From Acidilutibacter cellobiosedens (GTDB taxonomy: Bacteria > Bacillota > Clostridia > Tissierellales > Acidilutibacteraceae): a stretch of DNA of 64,000 nt. The notes beneath the pieces are model-generated. The model had not been told where the DNA came from and ran no database searches. It saw nothing but the letters and a program-made list of their open reading frames with translations. The DNA is taken from NCBI RefSeq assembly GCF_004103715.1, contig NZ_CP035282.1:1726673-1790672 (forward strand). The letters run 5' to 3'. The position numbers and the translations under genes are program-made. Below, piece by piece: positions 1-8,399 of the stretch; positions within the stretch are counted from its first letter, which is position 1, and every line of letters begins with the position of its first letter.

Positions 1-303
1 ATACTTAAGCTGACGGAAGGCTTGGCGTTTACTATTTTTGATATTCTTAAGGATGAATTTATGAAGTCTTTTTCTCGAAAAATAGGAGCTTTATTATTAA
101 AGTCAAGTTTTAAGGCATTTAAATCTAAGATGGATTACAGGGAGTACGGCGGAGCTCCTCTTCTTGGGATTAGTAAACCTGTTATAAAAGCTCATGGAAG
201 CTCTGACGAAATTGCTGTAAAAAATGCTATTAAGCAGACTAAAAATTTTGCAGAAAAGGATATTATAAAAATAATAGAGGATAATATATCTATTAGTGAG
301 TAA
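1..303 (+). CDS. plsX: Phosphate acyltransferase PlsX, C-terminal part
   Basis: This is the last 100 codons of a gene that begins upstream of the window; the frame is open from base 1. PlsX makes acyl-phosphate from acyl-ACP for phospholipid synthesis. The motif [10 protein letters not shown] followed by KAHGSSD is characteristic of the end of PlsX. The family is usually about 330 residues, so roughly 70% is missing. acpP, which encodes its acyl carrier partner, follows after a 100-base gap that contains a promoter. The fabD, fabG and fabH genes that often lie between plsX and acpP in Bacillus are absent here. The function is well supported by motif and context. Confidence 0.93.
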   Translation: MLKLTEGLAFTIFDILKDEFMKSFSRKIGALLLKSSFKAFKSKMDYREYGGAPLLGISKPVIKAHGSSDEIAVKNAIKQTKNFAEKDIIKIIEDNISISE

Positions 304-337
304 TACTTAAAAATTTTTTGAAATTTTAATAATAAGT

Positions 338-366
338 TTGTCATAGATATAAAAAATATATATAAT
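338..366 (+). promoter_or_regulatory. Sigma-A-type promoter of acpP
   Basis: TTGTCA (338-343), a 17-base spacer and a perfect TATAAT (361-366) lie 40 bases upstream of the acpP start. This is a near-consensus housekeeping promoter, so acpP and rnc probably do not depend only on transcription from plsX. Confidence 0.75.
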
Positions 367-405
367 ATATATGTTTTAAAATATTATTATTTTGGAGGTA
401 TTTTT

Positions 406-642
406 ATGGTGCTTGAGAAATTAAAAAAGATTATTTCAGAACAATTTGATATTGATGAAGAAAACATAACTATGGATTCTTCTTTTCAAGATGATTTAAA
501 TGCAGATTCATTGGATTTAGTGGAACTTATAATGGCCATAGAGGATGAATTTGATCTGGAAGTTGATGACGATGAGGTTGATAAAATAAAAACCGTCGGA
601 GATGCAGTGGAGTATATTCAAAAAACGACTGATTTAGAGTAA
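406..642 (+). CDS. acpP: Acyl carrier protein
   Basis: This encodes a 78-residue acidic acyl carrier protein that carries growing fatty-acyl chains on a phosphopantetheine arm. The attachment motif DADSLDLVE... is visible, with the modified serine at residue 35. Length and acidity fit the family. A GGAGG ribosome binding site lies at 393-397. It has its own strong promoter and is followed by a weak hairpin before rnc, the usual partner in this gene order. Nothing is abnormal. Confidence 0.97.
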   Translation: MVLEKLKKIISEQFDIDEENITMDSSFQDDLNADSLDLVELIMAIEDEFDLEVDDDEVDKIKTVGDAVEYIQKTTDLE

Positions 643-656
643 TATTGATAAAAAAT

Positions 657-687
657 GGGTCTTGAGGATATCGAGACCTAATCTTTT
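657..687 (+). terminator. Weak hairpin between acpP and rnc
   Basis: GGTCTTGA (658-665) pairs with TCGAGACC (71-78 of the same hundred, 671-678) around a 5-base loop with one wobble pair. It is followed by the loosely U-rich TAATCTTTTAA. It may attenuate transcription so that acpP is made in excess over rnc, or it may mark a processing site. Confidence 0.5.
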
Positions 688-717
688 AATACTTGAAGAT
701 GTTTCGGAGGTATAGTT

Positions 718-1440
718 ATGAAATACAATTGTTCGTTTAAAGACAAATTGAGTATTTTTGAAGAGAAAATCAATTTTAAATTTAATAATATCGATATTTT
801 AATTAATGCTTTAACTCACAGCTCTTATGCAAATGAACATAAGGGAAAGTATTATGAACATAATGAAAGGTTGGAATTCTTAGGAGATTCGGTATTAAAC
901 ATAATTGTCAGTGACTACATATATAAAAAGTACCCTTATTATCCCGAAGGTGAACTTACCAAACTCAGAGCCGCCATAGTATGCGAATCGTCCTTAGCAT
1001 TTATATCGAGGCAGATAAACCTTGGAGAATATCTCGTTTTGGGGAAAGGAGAAGAAACTACGGGAGGAAGGGAAAGGGATTCCGTCTTGGCAGATGCTTT
1101 TGAAGCTTTGCTCGGAGGGATATATTTAGACGGAGGATTAGAGAAAGCTAAGGAATTTTTTATAAATATCTTTAAAAAGAATGTTATTTCTCTGGAAGAG
1201 GAAAAGGATTTATTTTTTGATTATAAGACAAAATTTCAGGAGATATTTCAAAAGAAATTCGGCTCAAAGATAGAATATACTATTGAAAAAGAGGAAGGCC
1301 CGGATCATGATAAGGTATTTTATGTAGATGTAGTTGTTGATAATAAAATATTGGGAAGAGGATTGGGAAAAAATAAAAAAGAAGCTGAACAAATGGCTGC
1401 AAAAGAAGCTCTTAACGGAATGGGTGTTAAAAATGAGTAA
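718..1440 (+). CDS. rnc: Ribonuclease III
   Basis: RNase III of 240 residues cleaves double-stranded RNA, including rRNA precursors. The signature NERLEFLGDSVLN, which carries the metal-binding acidic residues, is near residues 44-56. The nuclease domain covers about residues 1-155. A double-stranded-RNA-binding domain with the motif GLGKNKKEAEQMAAKEAL closes the protein. The ATG follows a clear GGAGG (706-710). The stop overlaps the start of the radical SAM gene by 8 bases, which suggests translational coupling. Length and domain order are typical. Confidence 0.97.
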   Translation: MKYNCSFKDKLSIFEEKINFKFNNIDILINALTHSSYANEHKGKYYEHNERLEFLGDSVLNIIVSDYIYKKYPYYPEGELTKLRAAIVCESSLAFISRQINLGEYLVLGKGEETTGGRERDSVLADAFEALLGGIYLDGGLEKAKEFFINIFKKNVISLEEEKDLFFDYKTKFQEIFQKKFGSKIEYTIEKEEGPDHDKVFYVDVVVDNKILGRGLGKNKKEAEQMAAKEALNGMGVKNE

Positions 1441-2521
1441 AGATTATTATATAATTCCTATTTTTGTTCCTCATTTGGGCTGTCCGCATAATTGTGTATT
1501 TTGTAATCAAAGAAGGATTACGGGTAAAACTGATGAAATGGATGAAAATAAAGCTCAACATATAATAGAGGAACATCTTTCCACAATACCTTCCCGCAGA
1601 AAAGATGTGGAAATAGCATTTTACGGAGGGAGTTTTACCGGTATTGATCTGAATCTTCAGGAAAGATTATTAAACGTAGCTTTTAAATATAAGAAAGAGG
1701 GTGCGGTAGATAGAATTCGCCTTTCTACACGACCTGATTATATAGACAAACTTAGGCTTGATATATTAAAAAAATATCATGTAGATATAATAGAGCTGGG
1801 GGTCCAGTCATTAGATGACGAAGTTCTTATTTTAAGCGGAAGAGGGCATAATAAGGAAGACGTATATCGTGCTTCAGACCTCATAAAATCTTATGGATTT
1901 AAACTGGGGCTTCAGATGATGATAGGCCTTCCTGGAGACAATATGGAAAAATCTCTCCTTACGGGAAGAGAGATCATCAAGATGAATCCCTTCTGTGTAA
2001 GGATATATCCTACTCTTGTAATTAAAGACACTTATTTGAAGGATTTATATGAAAAGGGCGAGTACGTTCCCCTTTCCTTAGAGGAAGCAATAGATATTTC
2101 GTCAAAGCTTTTAGTACTCTTTGAACGCAATAATATCGATGTTATAAGAATAGGACTTCAGCCTACTGAGAACATGACAACAGGGAAAGATGTGGTGGCA
2201 GGGCCATTTCATCCTGCCTTCAGACAATTAGTCGAATCAAGGCTTTACAGAGATTTTTTGGAGGAATACTTTAAAAATTTTCAGAAAGAGGATATTAAGA
2301 ATAAAATTATTACTATAGAAACGAAGGAAAGAAATATATCTCCTATGGCAGGGCAGAAATCGTCGAATATTAAATATTTAAAAGAATTATATGATTTTAG
2401 TAATATAAAGGTATATAAAAAGGATATTGATTCCCAAATCATCATTGTTCATATAGAAGATCATTATGATATAATAGATAAAAAGGATATTTTGAAAAAT
2501 TATTTTAGAGATATTGTTTAG
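1433..2521 (+). CDS. Elp3-like radical SAM protein without acetyltransferase domain
   Basis: This encodes a 362-residue radical S-adenosylmethionine protein. The iron-sulfur motif CPHNCVFCNQRR, with the CxxxCxxC arrangement, is at about residues 16-27, followed by the SAM-binding stretch AFYGGSFTG and by ELGVQSLDDEVL. These match the radical SAM half of Elp3 (COG1243), but there is no C-terminal acetyltransferase domain. I chose the ATG at 1433, which overlaps the end of rnc, because the residues upstream are only rnc sequence in another frame. Genes of this kind commonly lie between rnc and smc in clostridia. The substrate is not known; RNA modification is a guess from Elp3. Confidence 0.85.
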   Translation: MSKDYYIIPIFVPHLGCPHNCVFCNQRRITGKTDEMDENKAQHIIEEHLSTIPSRRKDVEIAFYGGSFTGIDLNLQERLLNVAFKYKKEGAVDRIRLSTRPDYIDKLRLDILKKYHVDIIELGVQSLDDEVLILSGRGHNKEDVYRASDLIKSYGFKLGLQMMIGLPGDNMEKSLLTGREIIKMNPFCVRIYPTLVIKDTYLKDLYEKGEYVPLSLEEAIDISSKLLVLFERNNIDVIRIGLQPTENMTTGKDVVAGPFHPAFRQLVESRLYRDFLEEYFKNFQKEDIKNKIITIETKERNISPMAGQKSSNIKYLKELYDFSNIKVYKKDIDSQIIIVHIEDHYDIIDKKDILKNYFRDIV

Positions 2522-2531
2522 ATGAGAAATT

Positions 2532-2565
2532 AAAGGGTTTCTGATGTTTCGGGAAACCTTTTAAT
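2532..2565 (+). terminator. Intrinsic terminator-like hairpin upstream of smc
   Basis: AAAGGGTTTC (2532-2541) pairs with GAAACCTTTT (2553-2562) with one wobble pair, and the stem ends in a T-run. It probably reduces read-through from the radical SAM gene into smc. Confidence 0.6.
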
Positions 2566-2586
2566 AAAAATGGCGAGGTGTTGTAT

Positions 2587-5500
2587 TTGCATCTTAAAAA
2601 ATTGGAAATGCACGGGTTTAAATCCTTTGCAGATAAAACGGAAATTGAATTTAAGGACGGTATAACGGGAATAGTCGGTCCAAACGGAAGCGGAAAGAGT
2701 AATATAGCCGATGCAGTGAGATGGGTTTTGGGAGAACAAAGCGTTAAAAATTTACGGGGAAACAAGATGGAAGATGTAATATTTTCCGGGACCGAAAAAC
2801 GCAGAGCTGTCGGATATGCCGAAGTTACAATTGTTTTCGATAATAAAGATTTAAAGATACCTATAGAATATTCTGAAGTTGCCGTTACAAGAAGGATGTT
2901 CAGATCGGGAGAAAGTGAATATTATATAAATAAAAATTCTTGCAGGCTTAAGGATATAAGAGAGCTTTTTATGGATACGGGAGTGGGCAAGGAAGGCTAT
3001 TCCATTATCGGGCAAGGGAGAGTTGATGAGATCCTCAGTACAAAACCAGAGGACAGAAGGAATATATTTGAAGAAGCATCTGGGATTGTTAAATTCAAAA
3101 TGCGAAAAGAAGAATCAGAGAAAAAGTTGGACAAGACGGAAGGAAATATACTCAGAATAAACGATATTATAACGGAATTGGAAAGTCAGACAGGTCCTTT
3201 GAAGGAACAATCGGAGACAGCTAAGGAATATTTAAAATTGTCTCAGGAATTGAAGGAAATCCAGGTTAATTTATTCTTGAGGGAGATTGATAATTTAAAT
3301 TCTAATCTTCTAAATCTTGAAAAGGATAAGAAAAGTATAGAAGACCAGATCAAAAAAAGCGTTGAGGAAAATGAGTACCTGCAAAAAGAATACCTGAATA
3401 TAAAATCCAAATTGGAAGAAAAGGAAGGATCAATTGAAAATATAAGAAATAAAAACTATGAAATTCAAAGTTCCGCTGAAAAATATCAAAATGAGTTGTC
3501 GTTAATTAATGAAAAGGAAAGGTACTTAAATAAAGAAAAGGAAAGAATTGAAGGAGAGATTACGAATTTAAATAAAGAGAGAGAAGAACTGCTTGCAGAA
3601 GAAAAAAAAGAAGAGAACTCTTTAAAGATTGCGGATGAGGAATTAATAAAACTAAGTAAAAAATTGGCAATAAATGTTGATGAATTAGACAGTATCAATA
3701 ATGAAATTTCATTAAAGGATAGTGACATACAAAGCCGGAAGGACAATATCTTTGAGAAACTTAACTCTGTGACGGATATAAAAAATAAGATTATTAATTT
3801 AAACGCTTTTGAAGAAAATATAAATAAAAGAATATGTCAGATAGATAGTGAAACAGAAGAGATGAGAAAAGAAAAAAGCGAAAAAATGCTGTTGCTGAAT
3901 GGAATTAAGAAAAGTATAGTCGATAGGGAAAAGGAATTTAACAGATATAAAGAAGAAGCGGAAAACAGGTTGAGACGTCAAAAAAAGCTTAAATCAGACA
4001 TAGAGAATATATCTTTAAAATTCAATGAATTGAAAGAAAACCTGAATGGGAAGATATCCAACTTTCAACTTCTGAAAAATATGGAAGAAGAATATGAGGG
4101 TTTTTATAAAAGCGTAAGAGGTATACTTAAAGCCATAGATAAAGATAATTTCTTGAGTAAGGGAGTAATAGGAGTAGTTGCCAATCTTATTAAGGTTGAC
4201 AAAAAATTTGAAAAGGCTATAGAGATGGCTTTAGGTTCAAATTTACAGAATATAGTCGTTGATAAAGAGGAGACAGCCAAAAAATTAATCGATTATTTGA
4301 AAAGAAACAGGTTGGGAAGAGCTACTTTTCTTCCCTGTACTGCCATAAGAGGAAATAAACTAAAAATCAGTTCTCACGACAGCAATGAAAAGGGAATTGT
4401 AGGAGTTGCCGCTGATTTAATTGATTTTGATAAAAGATATATGAATATCTTTGAATATCTTATGGGCAGAACTTTGATAGTGGAAAACATTGATTGGGGA
4501 ATAGCCATAAGCAAGAAATATAAAAACTCTTTTAAGATTGTTACCTTGGACGGGAATATTTTAAATCCGGGAGGTTCCATAACAGGAGGGAGTGTTTCCA
4601 ATGCTCCTACCAATATATTAGTGAGGAAAATGAAATTAGATGAATTGGTTAAGGATATTGATGTTCTTAAAGAAGAAAAGAAATCTTTAGAGAACAATAT
4701 ATGGAAGCTGAAATCTCTAAATGACAAAGAAGAAGCGGACTTAGAGGATTTAAATGAAAAGATCAAGACGATGAATATTGAAATTATTCAAATGAAAAAT
4801 GAAGAGGACAATATTGTTCAGGACATTGAGAGATTAAAAAACGGAGAGGATAAGTATTTAAAGGAAAAAGAAAGTTTAAATGCGGAAAAAACAGACATGA
4901 AAAAGGAAAGTCTGAATCTTAAGGATCAACTGAAAGAAGCAGAAGAGGGCAATACAATATTGAGAGAAAATATGAAGGAAGAGATGGAGAATTTTGAAAT
5001 AAGGAAAAAAACAAGAGATGAATTAAACGACAAGGTAACTCAAATGAAGATAGAGAAGAGCCTGAAAGAAAGTAATCTCAATTCAATTAAAGAAAAAATA
5101 AATAATATCAAAGAAAAAATAGGGAATTCTCTATTGGTCGTTAATACTAAAAAAGAGGAAATCGAAAAACTAAAAGATGATTTATTTCAGTTGGTTGATA
5201 AAAAGAAAGCTTTGTCTGAAAAGATAGATGCATGTAAATATGATCTTCAAAATTCCGAAGAGGAACTTGAAAAGGAAAAAGAAAAGAAAAAAGAACTTAC
5301 ATGTTCTTTAAACTTAAAGGATGAAAGCCTGAATATAATAAAGGATAATATAAGCAAGTTAGAGAAAAATTTAAATAATATCAATATTAAGGAGGCCAAG
5401 TATTCCGTACAGGTTGAAAATTGTTACGGAAAGCTCATGGAAGAGTACGAACTGACCTATGAAGAAGGGCTGGATTATAAAATTGATATAGATGATGAGA

Positions 5501-6165
5501 AAAAGTATTATGATAGAGCTAAGGATATAAAGGAATGTATAAAAAATCTCGGAACAGTTAATCTAAGCTCTGTGGAAGAATATAAGAAGGTAAAGGAAAG
5601 ATTGGACTTTATTAAAGATCAGAGAAAAGATTTAGTTGCCGCAAAAGAGGATTTGATCAATGTAATTAAAGAGATGGAAGAGAAAATGAGAGAGCAGTTT
5701 GTCCATAGTTTTAATTTGATCAGAAAAAACTTTAATGAAGTTTTTGTTGAGTTATTCGGAGGAGGAAAAGCGGATATCTATTTGGAAGAACCTGAAAAAG
5801 TTCTTACCAGCGGTATAGAGATAATATCTCAACCCCCTGGGAAGAAGCTTCAAAGTCTGACTTTGCTTTCAGGAGGAGAAAAATCCCTTACAGCAGTGGC
5901 CCTTTTGTTTTCCATACTGAAAACGAAGCCGACTCCTTTTTGTATTTTAGATGAAATAGATGCTGCTTTAGATGAAGGAAATATTTATAGATATACTAAA
6001 TACTTAAAGAAGATTTCTCAGGATACTCAGTTTATAATAATTACTCACAGAAAGAATACTATGGAAATTGCCGATGTGCTTCATGGTGCTACTATGGAAG
6101 AGGAAGGGGTAACTAAGATGGTATCCATCAAATTAAAAGATAAATACTCTGAAATTGCAAGCTAA
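2587..6165 (+). CDS. smc: Chromosome partition protein SMC
   Basis: This encodes an SMC ATPase of about 1192 residues that organises and segregates the chromosome together with ScpA and ScpB. The Walker A motif GPNGSGKS is at residues 31-38. Two long coiled coils flank a hinge domain near residues 500-680, where the glycine-rich GGSITGGS occurs. The C-terminal head has the ABC signature LSGGEKS and the Walker B motif FCILDEIDAALDE. I chose the TTG at 2587: AGGTG (2576-2580) is 6 bases upstream, and the protein then begins MHLKKLEMHGFKSFA, the usual SMC start. GTG 2578 and TTG 2581 are alternatives. ftsY follows 12 bases after the stop, as in B. subtilis. Confidence 0.96.
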   Translation: MHLKKLEMHGFKSFADKTEIEFKDGITGIVGPNGSGKSNIADAVRWVLGEQSVKNLRGNKMEDVIFSGTEKRRAVGYAEVTIVFDNKDLKIPIEYSEVAVTRRMFRSGESEYYINKNSCRLKDIRELFMDTGVGKEGYSIIGQGRVDEILSTKPEDRRNIFEEASGIVKFKMRKEESEKKLDKTEGNILRINDIITELESQTGPLKEQSETAKEYLKLSQELKEIQVNLFLREIDNLNSNLLNLEKDKKSIEDQIKKSVEENEYLQKEYLNIKSKLEEKEGSIENIRNKNYEIQSSAEKYQNELSLINEKERYLNKEKERIEGEITNLNKEREELLAEEKKEENSLKIADEELIKLSKKLAINVDELDSINNEISLKDSDIQSRKDNIFEKLNSVTDIKNKIINLNAFEENINKRICQIDSETEEMRKEKSEKMLLLNGIKKSIVDREKEFNRYKEEAENRLRRQKKLKSDIENISLKFNELKENLNGKISNFQLLKNMEEEYEGFYKSVRGILKAIDKDNFLSKGVIGVVANLIKVDKKFEKAIEMALGSNLQNIVVDKEETAKKLIDYLKRNRLGRATFLPCTAIRGNKLKISSHDSNEKGIVGVAADLIDFDKRYMNIFEYLMGRTLIVENIDWGIAISKKYKNSFKIVTLDGNILNPGGSITGGSVSNAPTNILVRKMKLDELVKDIDVLKEEKKSLENNIWKLKSLNDKEEADLEDLNEKIKTMNIEIIQMKNEEDNIVQDIERLKNGEDKYLKEKESLNAEKTDMKKESLNLKDQLKEAEEGNTILRENMKEEMENFEIRKKTRDELNDKVTQMKIEKSLKESNLNSIKEKINNIKEKIGNSLLVVNTKKEEIEKLKDDLFQLVDKKKALSEKIDACKYDLQNSEEELEKEKEKKKELTCSLNLKDESLNIIKDNISKLEKNLNNINIKEAKYSVQVENCYGKLMEEYELTYEEGLDYKIDIDDEKKYYDRAKDIKECIKNLGTVNLSSVEEYKKVKERLDFIKDQRKDLVAAKEDLINVIKEMEEKMREQFVHSFNLIRKNFNEVFVELFGGGKADIYLEEPEKVLTSGIEIISQPPGKKLQSLTLLSGGEKSLTAVALLFSILKTKPTPFCILDEIDAALDEGNIYRYTKYLKKISQDTQFIIITHRKNTMEIADVLHGATMEEEGVTKMVSIKLKDKYSEIAS

Positions 6166-6177
6166 GGAGGAAGAAGA

Positions 6178-7167
6178 ATGTTTAATATTTTCAAAAAGAA
6201 AAGCAATGAAGAAGATATAGAGGGAAAAGAAAAAGATACCGATGAAAATAAAGAAGGATTTTTGTCGAAGCTGAAAGAAGGGTTAGAGAAAACCAGAAAG
6301 GGAATGGCCGAAAAAATTGACAGTATATTGAAATCTTACGGCAAGATTGACAACGGCCTTTTTGATGAATTGGAAGAGATTTTGGTAACAAGCGATGTAG
6401 GGATTAATACAACTATGGATATTATCGAAAGGCTGAAAACAAAGGTAAAGGAAAATAAAGTAACGGAAGCTATCGAAGTAAAAGAATTGCTTAAAAATGA
6501 AATAAAGGATATATTAAATGAAAAAGAAAAAGACAGGGAATTAAATATTGAACCTTCTCCGGCAATTGTTTTAGTTGTAGGGGTAAATGGGGTGGGAAAG
6601 ACAACAACCATTGGAAAACTTGCATATAATTTGAGAGAAGAAGGCAAAAGGGTACTTATAGCGGCGGGAGACACCTTTAGGGCGGCGGCAATCGAACAAT
6701 TGGGGGAATGGAGCAAAAGAGCCGGAGTCGACATGATTGCCCATCAGGAAAATTCAGACCCGGCAGCAGTAATATTCGACGGAATCCAAGCAGCCAAAGC
6801 AAGAAAAACAGATGTACTGATATGTGACACGGCAGGAAGACTTCATAATAAGAAAAACCTTATGAATGAGCTGAATAAAATATTCAGAGTTGTTGAAAGA
6901 GAATACGGAGATGCCAGAAGAGAAGTACTTTTAGTGGTGGATGCAACGACCGGACAAAATGCGTTAATTCAAGCCAAAGAATTTCAGGAAGTATGTAATA
7001 TTTCGGGAATAGTATTGACAAAATTGGACGGAACGGCAAAAGGAGGAGTGGTTATTGCCCTCCAAACAGAATTAAATGTGCCCGTTAAGCTTATAGGAGT
7101 AGGAGAGGGAATCGAGGATCTTCAAAAATTTAATACCGATGATTTTGTTGATGCTATTTTTGATTAA
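6178..7167 (+). CDS. ftsY: Signal recognition particle receptor FtsY
   Basis: FtsY of 329 residues is the membrane-associated GTPase that docks ribosome-SRP complexes for co-translational protein insertion. A short charged A region (1-35) precedes the helical N domain. The G domain has GVNGVGKTTT at 135-144, followed by DTAGR and TKLDGTAKGG. It lies directly behind smc with a GGAGG site (6165-6169). Its partner ffh lies 1.2 kb downstream, separated by a hairpin-rich gap and an orphan membrane protein gene. Length and motifs are standard. Confidence 0.97.
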   Translation: MFNIFKKKSNEEDIEGKEKDTDENKEGFLSKLKEGLEKTRKGMAEKIDSILKSYGKIDNGLFDELEEILVTSDVGINTTMDIIERLKTKVKENKVTEAIEVKELLKNEIKDILNEKEKDRELNIEPSPAIVLVVGVNGVGKTTTIGKLAYNLREEGKRVLIAAGDTFRAAAIEQLGEWSKRAGVDMIAHQENSDPAAVIFDGIQAAKARKTDVLICDTAGRLHNKKNLMNELNKIFRVVEREYGDARREVLLVVDATTGQNALIQAKEFQEVCNISGIVLTKLDGTAKGGVVIALQTELNVPVKLIGVGEGIEDLQKFNTDDFVDAIFD

Positions 7168-7170
7168 TAT

Positions 7171-7211
7171 AAGAAAAGCTTTTATCGAAGAATTATAAGG
7201 AAGCTTTTCTT
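7171..7211 (+). repeat. Inverted repeat 1 downstream of ftsY
   Basis: AAGAAAAGCTT (7171-7181) is perfectly complementary to AAGCTTTTCTT (7201-7211), an 11-bp stem with a 19-base loop starting 4 bases after the ftsY stop. It may form part of the ftsY 3' end, although no clean T-run follows. Confidence 0.6.
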
Positions 7212-7224
7212 GAAACTCATTTAC

Positions 7225-7266
7225 GGAAAGTTCTTTTTAATCAATACTTATAAGAGAGAACTTTCC
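7225..7266 (+). repeat. Inverted repeat 2 downstream of ftsY
   Basis: GGAAAGTTCT (7225-7234) pairs perfectly with AGAACTTTCC (7257-7266), a 10-bp stem with a 22-base loop. It lies between two other hairpins in the ftsY 3' region. Confidence 0.6.
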
Positions 7267-7288
7267 TATTCGTTATAAAAATATTTAT

Positions 7289-7327
7289 AATAATACCATG
7301 AATTTTTTTGAAATTCATGGTATTATT
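7289..7327 (+). repeat. 17-bp perfect hairpin upstream of the orphan membrane protein gene
   Basis: AATAATACCATGAATTT (7289-7305) pairs with 7311-7327 over 17 bp around the loop TTTTG. It could be a bidirectional terminator, but only a short, interrupted T-rich tail follows. Its outer arms AATAATACC and GGTATTATT recur in the hairpin at 60006-60039. A possible TATAAT (7286-7291) overlaps the left arm. Confidence 0.65.
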
Positions 7328-7356
7328 GTTATAGGGAAACAAAGGAGGGGTTATTT

Positions 7357-7848
7357 ATGGAATGCCGATTTTTTGGTTTAAAAATCAATAAGTTTTTCAA
7401 ATTTTATTTACTGATTATCTCTTTACTTAACTTAGCATATATAGTTTTGGAAACATACAGTTTTAAATTGGGGAATTTATTTTCTTCCTTAGGAACCGAT
7501 TCGCTTTTCACAATTAAAGAAACTTATCCGATGGAATTTGCAATGAGGGAGAATATACAGAAAATTAATAATGCTGTAGTATATTTGATTTTATTTGTCA
7601 GCTTATTTTGTTTGTTAAGGCTTATAATGAAGAAATTTGATTCAACTGAGATAAAGCAATTTTTAATAGTTAATTCTGTTTATTTACTTTTTGCTGTTCT
7701 TATAAGTTATATACTTTCGGCTGTTTTTTCAGCTCCTATCGGGAATTTAACGACACAGCTCCTATCGGTTTGTGAAGTAACGGCTATAGTTTTGATATGT
7801 TATATTGTGAAAATCTTATATGGAAAAGTCAGATTGATGTTTCACTAA
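7357..7848 (+). CDS. Hypothetical four-helix membrane protein
   Basis: This predicted 163-residue protein is not one I recognise. It has four hydrophobic segments, at about residues 13-33, 72-90, 104-126 and 134-156, and short charged loops. The extracellular or cytoplasmic loop between the first two contains SLFTIKETYPMEF. A good AAGGAGGGG site (7343-7350) precedes the ATG at 7357, so it is likely translated. It is a single gene inserted between ftsY and the ylxM-ffh operon, bounded by hairpins on both sides. Nothing in the sequence shows its function. Confidence 0.7.
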   Translation: MECRFFGLKINKFFKFYLLIISLLNLAYIVLETYSFKLGNLFSSLGTDSLFTIKETYPMEFAMRENIQKINNAVVYLILFVSLFCLLRLIMKKFDSTEIKQFLIVNSVYLLFAVLISYILSAVFSAPIGNLTTQLLSVCEVTAIVLICYIVKILYGKVRLMFH

Positions 7849-7896
7849 ATGGATAAAATTTTTTTGTTCATGTTAGGTTTTTCCTCAATGCATTAG

Positions 7897-7925
7897 TTGA
7901 TCTAAATCTTAGCGATAAATATAAT
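7897..7925 (+). promoter_or_regulatory. Candidate upstream promoter (P1) of ylxM-ffh
   Basis: TTGATC (7897-7902), a 17-base spacer and a perfect TATAAT (7920-7925) precede the SRP operon. A second candidate promoter follows 44 bases downstream. Confidence 0.55.
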
Positions 7926-7940
7926 TTTTTGCTCGGTATG

Positions 7941-7969
7941 TTGACAAAGAAGAAATTATATATTAAAAT
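7941..7969 (+). promoter_or_regulatory. Candidate proximal promoter (P2) of ylxM-ffh
   Basis: A consensus TTGACA (7941-7946) is followed after 17 bases by TAAAAT (7964-7969). The -10 element forms the first bases of the left arm of the 21-bp hairpin at 7964-8008, so promoter opening and hairpin formation involve the same DNA. Confidence 0.6.
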
Positions 7970-8008
7970 AATTACTGTCAAGTTTATAACTTGACAGTAA
8001 TTATTTTA
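7964..8008 (+). repeat. 21-bp perfect hairpin in the ylxM leader
   Basis: Positions 7964-7984 pair without mismatch with 7988-8008 around a 3-base TAT loop; the core is ACTGTCAAGTT and its complement. It ends just before the ylxM ribosome binding site (GGTGAT, 8010-8015). There is no T-run after it, so it is not a standard terminator of the upstream gene. A leader structure affecting mRNA stability or translation is possible. Confidence 0.65.
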
Positions 8009-8022
8009 TGGTGATGATTATT

Positions 8023-8388
8023 ATGGAAAAATTGGTTGAAATGGGAATATTGTTTGATTTTTACGGAAAGCTTTTAAGTGAAAAGCAATACAGAGTTATA
8101 GATTTGTATTATATAAACAATTTTTCTTTAGCTGAAATCGGAGAAGAGATAAATATAAGCCGCCAGGGAGTTTATGATATTTTAAAAAGAGCAGAAAATC
8201 GTCTTGTTCAATATGAAGATAAATTAGGGTTGGTTAAGAAATTCAAGGACACTAACGAGAAAGTCAAAATTATACTGAATCTTACCAATGATATTATGAT
8301 GTTAATGGAGAAAAAGAAATTGAGTGAGATTAATAGTAAATTGCAGTATATCCAAAAAATTTCCCAAGAGATAATAGAAGAAGGATAG
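8023..8388 (+). CDS. ylxM: SRP-associated helix-turn-helix protein YlxM
   Basis: This 121-residue protein belongs to the UPF0122/YlxM family, encoded upstream of ffh in many Bacillota. The segment FDFYGKLLSEKQ followed by LYYINNFSLAEIGEEINISRQGVYD is a sigma-70 region-4-like helix-turn-helix. YlxM homologues are reported to bind SRP and modulate its activity. I chose the ATG at 8023, with GGTGAT 7 bases upstream, because the homologous proteins begin a few residues before LFDFY; an in-frame ATG at 8008 lies inside the hairpin. ffh starts 11 bases after the stop. Confidence 0.9.
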   Translation: MEKLVEMGILFDFYGKLLSEKQYRVIDLYYINNFSLAEIGEEINISRQGVYDILKRAENRLVQYEDKLGLVKKFKDTNEKVKIILNLTNDIMMLMEKKKLSEINSKLQYIQKISQEIIEEG

Positions 8389-8399
8389 GAGGGTAGACA

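Noticed and set aside
1334-1432. Longer N-terminus for the radical SAM protein
   Set aside because: These codons are the rnc coding sequence in another frame; homologues start near the ATG at 1433.
2505-2765. Minus-strand reading frame over the smc start
   Set aside because: It lies inside smc and its terminator, has no ribosome binding site and no recognisable motif. The many other minus-strand frames over coding genes were left out for the same reason.
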